DNA of 64,000 bases, taken from the NCBI GenBank assembly GCA_002633005.1, contig NMRA01000278.1:176048-240047 (forward strand), in the 5' to 3' direction. The stretch is from Phoronis australis (taxonomy: Eukaryota; Phoronida; Phoronidae). The position numbers were made by a program, and so were the translations under genes. Position 1 is the first letter of the stretch; every line of letters starts with the position of its first letter. Shown one piece after another: positions 28,080 to 40,000 of the stretch. The notes beneath the pieces are model-generated. The model was not told the origin of the DNA. It did not search any database and was given only the letters and a program-made list of their open reading frames with translations.

Positions 28080-31000
28080 GCGCACACACGCACAACAATA
28101 TATTTACGCTTCTTTCATCATTTTATTCTCTGAAAATTTCCAAAAAGGTCCACATAAGGGCACTTAACCTATGCATGTAAATCTAATATCTGTTTATTGC
28201 TCTGTACCAAAGCAAGAAAGTTTAGCTTATGCCCTACAATAAGCTATGGCGACCGGCTTCAAATAGACCACCTGATTTTAATATATAGCAAAACTTTTAA
28301 ACCGGTTGCAAAATGTATACCATGAGAACAGGGGGATCCGTACTGTACATTATGTATACCATGAGAACACGGGGATCCGTACTGTATGTAATCATTAAGG
28401 TGTCAAATGTTCGGACCATGCTGCCAGCGTCTGGTTGGTAACTTGAAATTGGGAGAGCTATGAGTAAACGCGGACAGATATGTCCAAAAGTAATCTCAGA
28501 TCCCACCACGGAGGCACTTGTCCTGGTCTCGCCTTAATCTGTGAGCGGCTTCTTTGCTAGGCCTTTGGTGACGTCACCAGTCAGTGATATGAATGATCAC
28601 GTTTAGGTCACACTTTACACGGGTACTACGATCATCGTGGAAGATTCATGGTCATCCTTCATAAACTTGTACGTCGTGGCATCTCTTAAAGACTTACATC
28701 AAACGGAAGGACTCTGTGGACATTATGACCACGACTGCTCTAACGATCTCATACCAAAAGCGCAGAATTCTTTGCCATCTGGCTATAGTACAAGCTGTGG
28801 GTATTCAAGTCCGAGACATCCCGATGAATTTACAGAGAGCTGGAGGTAACGATATGCATATGCTTCGTATGTGGAGTTAATTTGGTTCCTGAAATCTGTG
28901 ACAGTCGCAATATTTTTCATCATTTCGGGAGATTTTTTTATTCGTACAACTGTGTTCTACACGTGTATATCCATAGGCGTAGGTAGCGTGGGAGTGAGGT
29001 AAAGCACCCTGAACCAAAATGTTCGAATTGGGATAATAAGTACGTAAGCTACAAACGCTTTTACGTACGGGATTTTGTCAACGGTACCCGTATATGAGGG
29101 CTTTTTTGTAGGCCAGTTTCCGGTTTGGGTCGGAGCAGTGCGACTTATTCCCTTCGAACATTTCTTAACGCGCGCAATGCTGGTAGTCCCATGTTTCAAT
29201 TTAATTTTGCGACGGTCTCATCATTTAGTTATGAAATACAGGAAGTTCACATTACAGAATGTTGGCGTGCGTTCAGTAACGCTAGGACCTACGCTAGGAC
29301 CTAGCTAAAGTCTAGACAAAGTCGCGTGTTCTCATTAAATTATACGGCAATATCTCTCGTGATCTCGCGAAGTCTTGCTTTTTAGCGAGGTCCTAGCGTT
29401 ATTGATCGGGAGGCTGGTTTGAACTACGTAAAGAAATCCACATTATCACGGAATATTTTTTAAACCAATCGCTGCCCACAACCAAATAAGGATTTTCGGT
29501 CCATCATACATGTGTACAAGTAAAATATTCCTTGGTTTATGCTATTTTGTTGTTTATTATGAGGCTATTTGGAAGATTGTTGTTATGCGAATAACGCAAA
29601 AAAAAACACTGCGCAGCCAATAAAATACATCAGTGCTAAAGTCATTAACATGTGCCTTACCACCAACAAGTACATTCGTAAAAAATGTGTAATTTGGTGG
29701 AAATCCGAAGTAGCTGATTTATAACACTCTGCAGATGAGAGAGGGAATATTCCTTCAGCTGAAAATTATATTAGGCTTTGTGCAAGTTGACCGGTCATTT
29801 TATGTTTGACACATTTTTAAGCATGTAATCTTTTGAATTCTAGGGTGAGCGGCAAAAAAAGCTTTTTTGGCAAAGGTTCATTTGATCACCTTACCAACCC
29901 GTCATCTTGTGACAAGAAGGTGTATTGTGTATGCGGGGATTCAGGCGACAGCTGTGGAATAGGCAACGATGTTCCGAAATGTGGTCCTAAGTCTAACCAG
30001 CGTAAAATGGACTCGAAAACGCTTCCTCTGACGAGGCCTTCTCGCAAACGACGAAACGTAGACTTTTATGATCATTACGACTTCATGGATTACGATGAAA
30101 GTGATTACAGTTTTGTCTCTCAGCCTAGAGACGATGATATGTTACCCAAACACGAATCGCATGTGAGTTCAATTCTGGAATTTTTTATAAGAAGGGAGAC
30201 ATTACATGCGCTTAAAATGAGCGTTCACGAAGTCGTGTGTTTTTTCCGAATTATTACTAATAATTAGTTGATATTCCTACCTATCATATGTAATTACAAA
30301 GGGCAAATCCTCCATTGAACGTGCGCTACTCGAATGTGTCTTCCTCACGGTGAGAAGGGAGATCTGTCTTCAGATTTAGCGACTGACCATTAAAAGTCCC
30401 TCCAGATCTCTGACATGCGTTCACATGTGGAATGTTTTCAGAAGGCGGATGAGGCGTCCCATCTTTCTTCCGGTAGAGCAACATGCTAACACTGTATTGC
30501 CGTACACGAAAGAATACGGTACATGCTTACGACGCTATCTGTCATGCCGACAACCGCTGATGTTTATAGTGACTTTGAATGTGGAATTTTATAATGAGGG
30601 AGGCTTTAAAACAACATTAACACCAAAAGAATGCAGATAAACAAACAAAAAAACTCTAATATTATAGCCAACCGAATCCTGGCAATCAACCAAGGCGGGC
30701 AGAGTCCAACCGCAAGTGACGTCATTATAATCTAAGTTTCTCACGGAAGAAAGTTGATGATGTCGTCAGACGATAAGAAGGCAGAGACGTCTGGCGAGCG
30801 CTTACATTGCGAAGCTCCAGTCGGAGATCTGACTTCCGACGGGCCTTTTAATCAAACGCTGCATTAGCTTTTGCATGCAGAAATCATCATGCTTATCTCA
30901 ATTTTCGTTCGAGCTGATATATCAGCGATGATGTTATATCAGAATAGGTGTTTTCTCATGTGTTCATTTTTCCAAACAGTACGCGTTTAAGGCTCGGGAA

Positions 31001-34000
31001 ACCGAGGCCGGATTCGAACCCGGGCCTCAACAGTTGCGAGTCGCCAACTTTACCACTACACCACTCAGCGGCTGACGTCACCGAACGTGAAAATAGAATA
31101 CTTAAATGAGCACGGGCAACAATCACATGTTCAGCAAAGGGCATTGCAGCGACATTTATACGCTATGAAAAATAAGACGCATAATTTCCATAAAAACGAT
31201 ATTTTAATTCAATGATATTTTTCTCTCGTATTCTCTCACTTGTTAGTCACCGATCTCCAATTTGAATGCAGGTGTCGTGTGGTCGGGATCTTTTTGACTT
31301 GAGCATTATTGTCAGTTACTAGTGGTAACCTACTTTAGCAGACGATATATTCCCAGTTGAAGCTTAGCGTGATAAAATGTGTAGTAAGCTATAATAGTTG
31401 CTAAACCTTAATTTATAGATTCACTTTATTTCTATTTTGTTTTGTTTTTCAATTGGTTTTGAGTAAAAGCATTATTTTGAAAAAATATCTCGGCTTTTCT
31501 TAAAAGGTACCTCCTTCCCCGGGCCTCTGACATAGAAAGTAGTTACAAAGCCGAGGCGAGTCGAGAAAGGTAGATCGATTCATTGCAATGCTTCTCGTTC
31601 GGTATGTGGTATAAATAGATTATTACATGTTCTCAATCGTTATCCCCCTTATCTAGAGCCCTCGGGCTATAATTGTCCGAAATCCACTGGGGCTCTAGAT
31701 AACGGGGGATAACGACTTCGCCATGTAATAATCTATATTTATACTCTAAGCGGGGATCGGCGAATCTGAGAACATTTGAAAATGCATGGTTCCGTGAATC
31801 ACATATAGATGCAGATACATTTAGCAATAGTGTACGAGAACAGGAGGGTATTTTATAGGAATCTAGGAACAAGCGAGCTTTCTTAAATGTTGTGATTGTC
31901 GGTGGCAAGCTGGCTATTAACGTAATGGGCGTTTGACTGACATTTTACACCGACACTTTCAGCACCGGAAAAGGAGGGCAGAGCCTTTCAATGAAGAAAC
32001 AGCTCGCCAATACTGCTACAATTACGTCTTCAACACACAGGCAGGACAAAAATGTAGTGAACTGGGTATTGACACGGACAGTCCGATAGCGGCTTGTGTT
32101 CTGGATTTGATGGTACGACATTCATGAATTAGATATTAACCATTGCTGTAGGGAGTAGCAGACAGAACAGTCATTGATTCTTCCTCATTCTTAGTGTAAT
32201 TGTCGTGTATAAAATATGTTTTAAAGTGGAACTAACAATTAATAAGTTGGCTGTGGCAATTGATAAACGAAGACAGAAACCCGACCTTTTCCCTAATTTG
32301 TATCGTGGTGAGATAACCTAGTAAGGTCTTTATTTTACAATTTACTTAGGCCACAGATGATCCCAACTGGGCAACTGCCGCGCTAGATGCTGTCAAACAG
32401 CAATGTTTGTCAGAGCTAGATAAGAACACGACACGCTGGGTTCCGCGAACACCTGATTCCAACGTCACTGTTCCACCACCGGATATAGAGGGCGTTATAT
32501 GTTTCAACGAGTGTAGTGGTAATGGCGCCTGCGTCAACGGTATGTGACTGAGTGAATTGTTAGACTGCTTTGGCAAATGACATGCTTATCAACTGTCCAG
32601 CTTTTAGCGAGATTTTCCCACTTTTTGACAATTCGTCTCGCCCTAGAAAGCAGACATGTCATCAAATTTAACTTTACTGCAATTTACACGCAAAAACCAA
32701 ACCTAACCGTGGTGAGGACGGGACGGGATTAAAGCCACTTTTGAACAAAAATGTTCGGCAGGCTGTTTTGTGTGAAAATGCCAAACTTTCTCACCCCAGG
32801 TGTCCCGTCTTTTCGTTATGGAATGTAGCCAACTGTGCAAATGACATGCAAGCCAGCGTACTCTACTCTTAGTAAGAGATCATATTTATACCCTCGGTAA
32901 ATAAAATAAATCAAAAAGGTTTTGACAGGAATCGGTTTCATAGCCTCTTTAAGAATGTCGTAAAATATGCAAAAAAGAAAAAGAACTTGCATGGAAAAGT
33001 AAACCCTAATTTCAGGTGCAGATTTTCCTTGTTTAATGCAGGAGCTAATCCTAAAACCTTACTATAAATCAAAGTGTTGAAATTGGCTTGAATTTGTTCT
33101 CTCTTCAAAACATTTCAGGTTCGTGTGTCTGCAACGAAAGCTTTTCCGGTCCTGACTGTTCCATTAATATGACAGCCGCCCCGCTTCTCTTCTATACTCC
33201 AATGTGTGACCAGAAGACTAGACCGTGCAAGACTAACCCCGTAATTGGAAACAACTTCTTGGAGAACGACAACCTAACGTGCCATTTTTATCAACAAAAG
33301 GTGATCGCCTACTCAAGGGATTTAGATTGATGTTCACCTTTTGACTTACATGTACATGCACACACAAGCGGCCTACATGTAGGCCTACCTATTTTGAGGT
33401 CGAAAGCAGCAAAGTATTTTTTGTCAAAATTGCCCGTTTCAAAATAATTTTTGCTTTTGCCAAGTCCATAATTTTTTCACTTCAACTCTGTTTTCTAATA
33501 TCAATGGAGACGCGAAATTGGTTTTTAAGCAGATTTCATCTGTTATGAATATTTTTGTCACTATGCGAAACTAGTTGTCAGAGGAACAGATTTTCGGAAA
33601 ACCAGCGCCCTCTTGCTACTTCTGTCGATAGTGTCGCATTAAATTCTCATTTGCCACTCCATTGACTTCGCTGGTGTTACTGCCAATGACAATAGTTGCT
33701 ATGTTTGTGTTCTTATGTCCACTTTCTGGAATTATAATATCCATTTCTACACAGTTTTACTAATACTGGTCCCTGTTTTAGTAGTTTTGCCAATAGTTGT
33801 TTTACTGAGCATACTAAAATAATTCTACCATTTTTTCTCATACTAAATCATTCATTTTACTAGTAATAGTTTCATTAATACTAGTTTCACTAATATCACA
33901 TTTTCATCTAATCTCGCCACTTTAGCTATTGCAGCTCCGCAATTTCTCACTGGTACTTCTACTGTAGTTCCTCCGTATCACAATCTTCACTAAGCGATCA

Positions 34001-37000
34001 TAGTGAAAGTGTCGAATCTAGCAAAATTTGTGAACTATAGAACTAGTGGTGAAACAAAACCAGTGATATAGAGGAACCATTAAACTGCTAAAACTAGCGA
34101 AACAAAATATATTTTGAAACTATTTGTTTTTGTTTTTATTGTAATGCGTCAACGCCATCGGCCCACAGTTCATTAAAATTTTCAGTTATCAAGTGACCCC
34201 AACAAGGATTCTTTTAATTTGAATGAGTTGTACACAAATTTGAAACCATGAAGTGAACTGTGTCATAGTTTGAAGAACGGTATACAGACTTCAGGTAATA
34301 GTACATTCAGTGGTTCCATTAGCATCGCTAGTTTCCCCGAGTATAATCCCTTTCGCTAGTGTAGCTATAATCCCCAGTTTCACTTGTTCACCTAATTTTG
34401 CTAGTTACGCTAGTTTTCCTAGTGTCCTATGTTCTTTACTTTGCTGGCTTTATTAGCTTCAGATGTTTGACCAGTTTGATTTGTTTCTCTTTCACTAGGT
34501 TCGCAAGTGTCGCTAGCTTTATTTTGTTTCACTAGTTTAGCTGGCTTCAATAGTTTCACTAGCCAACCTGGAGCTTCACTAATGTCAATTGTTTCTCTAA
34601 TGTATCAAATTTCGCTAGTTTCACTATTATCGCTCTTTACACTAATTCCACTAATGTTAACAGTTGTAGTTGGTACACTGGTATAACTGGTTATCTGTTT
34701 TCAACAGTTTAACTAATTTCACCAGTTTTTTTTCTAATTTCATTAGTCCAAGCAATACTTCTACTAATACAAAACCACTTTCACTAGTAGTGCTAACAGT
34801 TTTGCTAGTTCCAAAACTTGTTTTAGTTCCCAGTCGAGCTAATGTTTTCTCTGTGTACAGATTTCTTCTGGCCAATACTCTCTCTATTTCTGGCAAAATT
34901 CGAATTTCTGAATTCGGTATATCTAACTGTAAAACTCTATGTGATCGGATCATTCTTGCAGACATTGCTCAGCATATAAGTCGATAGTTTCTTCGACCAC
35001 CTTGAGTATGTAATTAGATAGAAAAAACAAACCAATTTTCGCGTGTTTTCCATTTAAGTGTATGTGAAAGTAAAGGCAGTTAAAATCGACATTTCTAGAA
35101 ACATATCCACTGCATTGCCAAAAGGTTGTAATTACGCCATGCAAAGCGTACTGCACGCGTATTTGTCTTTCGTTGACCACCTTCCGGATCAGACACTGGA
35201 TTCTCTGTGGTATTAGGATCTCGATCAACGGATCAGACACTGGATTCTCTGTGGTATTAGGATCTCGATCAACATCTGTATCTGGAACATCTCTATTTGC
35301 AAGACATTTTATTGGCCTTTTCGCGACAGACGACGTTCACCGCAATGTGTCTAAGGCGGAGACAAAACTAGCTGTTCAAAAGGCCGGAATTATTTCCCGA
35401 AAATGCAAATGTCAGGCATTGGCCTTGCCAATGTAAAAAGTTGCACAGCACCTAAGTATTGATTATATAGGCCCATGGGCGGATTTTCGGAAAACGACCT
35501 TTCTAAAACGCCAGATGAACCAAATATGCGTCAGAGTGGCTCGTTTCGGGTTCCTTCCAGATTGGTGGCCAATATTCAGATAGGTGGCCCCCTTTGAGGT
35601 CGAAAATTGATTTCTTGTTGATGTCGTTTTATTAAGAATAAATCGTAGATCATATGTTGTTTCACTAATTTTACTGCTTTCACTTGGTTCATTAGCTTAA
35701 CTAGCTTCTATATTTTCATAAGTCTTTCTTGTTTCACTTGTTGCACAAGGGTTTTTTTATTTAAACAAGTTAAACCAGTTTCTATAGTTTTAGCAGTTTC
35801 ATTAGTTTCTAGTTTCACAGGTTTTGTCAGTTTTACTAGATCCAGTAGCATTTCTGGTCTCACACAATTATAACTATATTCACAGGTAGAACTGCCTTTG
35901 AAAGTTTTCACTCGTTTCACTAGTTTCTCTAGTTTAGCTAAATATTTTAGTTTTATCAGTTCCACTATTTTCCCAGTTTCGTTACTTCACTAGTTTATTA
36001 CTTAAATGTAACAGCAACAGCTGTCTTATAGAGACATTTTAAGAACTGCTTATTACCGATGCTAATATATGGATTGCCCCTTTTCATTTTTATTTATAAA
36101 AAACTGTTGTTTGTCAGTCATTGGTTTTGGTTCCAAATCACGAAGAACTGTGGCAAAAACGCACATTTTTTAATTTAAAAAATCAAAACTGAAATCTTAT
36201 TCACTTTGAACACTCGTAGCACTTTACCGATCTATCAGATAAGACACGTGACTAGATCGTCTCTATGACTATTTCCGGCTTTAGAAGAAGCAGCCGTATA
36301 TACTCGACAGTACCGACGAAGTTAGTACTGCCATTTCAACACAGCGCAAATTTTTGCTGTACACTTGTTCGAGAGTCTTTGAGTGAGAAAATTCTTTTCT
36401 TGTTCTGTAAGGATATTACCAAATCCATTGCATCCTACTGACTGAGTTTATTTTACTCTCAGATTGGACCCAACGGACTCGTGTCCAATAATACCGAAGG
36501 TCTTAATAAGAGTGCTGTATTCAACAATTACGCGGAAGTCACCTGCCCACTTCCGGAAATCGACGAGCTACCTCTACCACGTGACCTTGGAAAACCAATT
36601 GCGTACAAGGTGCACATTAGTAACGATGGAGTGCAGCAGAGCAGATACGGTGTTCTGATTGTGTTCAACTCGATCTGCTTTTCCTGCGACATCAATACAA
36701 CTTCCTGCACTGAAAATGTAAGTAGCAAACCACTGCCAGGTGTGTAAGCTTCTGCGTAAAAATACGCATCCAGGTAAAATACACTTAAGGACGTATAAAC
36801 TGTTGCCATTTGCAGCATACAGGTGAAATACTTTAAGGACGTGAAAAGTGTAGCCATCTCTAGCACTTCCAGGTAAAATAAAGAGAGATGCGTTCTTTCA
36901 GGGATCGCAGAATCGTCCAAAACTTGAGATCGCCTGCTAACTGTGTTATATGACCGTTATCAATATTGATATGCAGGTCGCTGTTTAATTAAAGGCAAAT

Positions 37001-40000
37001 CATACGTAAATAACTACAGATTGAATTCTTGATACATGAACTTACTTATAGATTATTACATGACGAAGTCGTTATTTCCCGTAATCCAGAGCCGAGTGGA
37101 TTTTGAAGAATCATCGCCCGATGAGCGTTAGCCTTACCAGGTCAACCTTCAAAAGCTTGAAACAATTTTGAAAAGTTTTGATATACATGTGATGTATTAA
37201 ACCGACAAGCGCGAATAACGCTTTAGCCCAGTTAAGAGGGGAACTTAGGCGACCAGACGCCAAAAACCCGGCAGCATCATTTTTATAGCACAATGTCTAA
37301 GTGCTTTAGTTGAATAGGGCTTTAATTATTTGAACGTATGGTACACGAGAAGAACATAAAACGAAGATCTGTTGAAGTCACGTGACATGACATACATCTG
37401 TTGAACTCACATGACATACATCAGATCCTCTACACAATTTATTCTACCCGTTAATGTTTAGAGCATACATGTAGCTTAAAATCCTTCTGGATAGCTGTCT
37501 GTACCTTGAAGGAACCAATGATTAGAAATCAGACTCAATTCCAGGCATGATCAGCTTCTCCACAACAGTGCATGCCATAATCTGTGCTTTACAGACCAAT
37601 TCGTGCACAATCGGAGGCAGATGTTATGCACCCAAAGAACACGATGTATTGAAATGTAAAGTTTGCGAACCATCTGTAAGTCGAACTTCCTGGACGATGG
37701 CTGAAAATACATGTGTAATAGACGACATGTGCTACCAAGCAGGTCAACAGAAACCAGAAGATATTTGTCTGATTTGTGACCCCCAGAAAGACAGGACTTC
37801 ATGGTCAAAGTTATTATGTGAGCATTTTTCAAATTTCACTGAAAGTAATATATTTCGTCACCCAAACAACATTTTGGAAGCTCTGAATACAATATGAATT
37901 GCCTCATGCATTTGTCAAATATACAGAATTACTGTAATTAACTAATTAGAATTGTTAAGGAAGCAAATTTTGAGCCTTAGTCTAGAAACTGCATGCTCAC
38001 CGATATCACTTTGACGTAAACATTCGAACTTTTAAATTATTTACTACTATTCGTGCTGCATAATTCTCAATAGTAAACACTGATTAAAGAATGATAGTCC
38101 AGTTTCCCCCAAAGCCGGAGAACTGGCACGTAATCTCCTACTTACATCGGAGGAAGCCAAGAGTGTGTCATCTGGTAGTAGTTGATTAACAGTATGCTTT
38201 TCGACGCCCAGTTATACAAAAAATATCCCTCTGCACGCAATTGATCGAGTCAGGTTGTAATTTTTATCCTCGCAGTCGGAATAGTGAAGATGTTTCATCT
38301 ACATTCCGAGTATTGATCCTGAACGATCTCCCTCGCCTTGTGTGATTCGTCCAACATACCTGCCGGTGACGAGCAATCAGTCAAGTCAATGGTGGGCCAA
38401 AGGGAACGAATTCTCAATTCTTTTAAGTCCACAATTTGTATTTATTAGGACATTGCTTTTGTTCTAGTGATCCATTTCCTCTTATCAGCCTGATCGCTTA
38501 CAGTGAATAGTATGACATGTACGACGAGAATTAGATAATGTACAACATGAAAGTTTTCAGGGTCTACTAAATTGAAATGCGACAAGTTTACGGATATTAT
38601 CCAGGTTTCATTATTTCATAACGACATCGTGATTCATGGGTTGTAGACACTTCCAGCCGAGTTCAATGCAAATCTCGTGCATTTGATTGTATAATATATG
38701 TGCCTACCCGGATGTTGATTCTATATATTGTGCATACCCGGATGCTGTTCCAGCCTCATCCTGTCTTACGGTGTCAACCGCCAAAAGTGTTCCACCGACA
38801 GAGCCAAAGAAGAACAATTTGGTTGCTGTTATTGTCGGCACATCGGGTGGTCTTGCAGCGGTTGTTATTGCCGCCACTGCCGCTTTTGCGTGTGTTGCAC
38901 GATCAAGAAAGAGACAGATGAATGTGTAAGTACACTTGGTCGTCTGCTTACGTCTATGAATCTGGGCCTTGTAATAATCTCACAATTGTAATGCAAAACG
39001 AATATAGGCCTGGGTTCCTGGGACATTTTATCTGATAAGATGAGAGATGCTCTTCGAAATTTTTGTTGGTTCAACACACACCATGATGATTTACAATTTA
39101 CAATTCGGCTGATTTCCTCTTTTATTTGATAAAGCATGACATGAGGAGTGAACCTTTTTTGTCTTGACATTTTATTTTTGTGTAGTGAAAACGTCTCGCT
39201 TACCATGGTGGAACTAGTACAACTTATGATAAAATGAATACCTTTGATTAAGGACGCTTTGCTACTAGGAGTCTGGGGCTTGTTTCAGGCCACGACTTGA
39301 GACCTTTGCTAAGACTGATTTACGCATGTGGAAACTAACCAGTTGCAACACTTTCTGAGAGTAAAAGAAGGCTAGTGGTCATTTTTAGAAAATAACGCCC
39401 AATTTACATGTATACTCAATGTAAATGCTCACCTACTAGTAATTGGTGCCACAAGTTAAAAACAAGATCTTTGGATACTACCTAATTGGCCTGTTTTTTA
39501 ATATCTCACATGCCTTATAAGGTCACCGTTTATAGCATATAAACCAGGTTTATTACGTCCGAAAACTTTTTGCCGAAAATATGTCTAACATTTAACTTAA
39601 AACAAACCTAATTGACCTCGGCCGGGAACCGGGCTTACATATTTGAACCCAAGATAGCGGACGTTGTCCAACAGATGGCGTCGGGTATCAAGCCTTGTTT
39701 ATTATTGTTTTTGACTTTTGCTAAAGAACGTGTGTACCAAATATGATGCTTAACCAAAAAGTGATCAACTGTCGAACTACATGCATGTATTGTCCGTGTT
39801 CATTTGATACAAAAAATACGTGTGAAGTTTTCATGTGCAATACTGCATACAGTAATATCAGCTTTTGCTGATGAACCATATTTTGGAATAAATTGAAATA
39901 TTTAGGCGATCGTATCAAACTTCGAGGCTGTTTGGATAGTCGCCGATATTTTGTCAGTCTTGTCCATCGCACCGAACCGAACTGATACTTATAATTCGCA

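Noticed and set aside
28021-28098. CRISPR-like or regulatory array
   Set aside because: Simple CA repeat without spacers.
31000-31072. Functional tRNA gene
   Set aside because: A and B boxes are present but acceptor and anticodon stems do not pair cleanly.
33720-34987. Coding frames of about 100 codons on both strands
   Set aside because: They arise from the CTAGTTTCACTAG-rich low-complexity tract.
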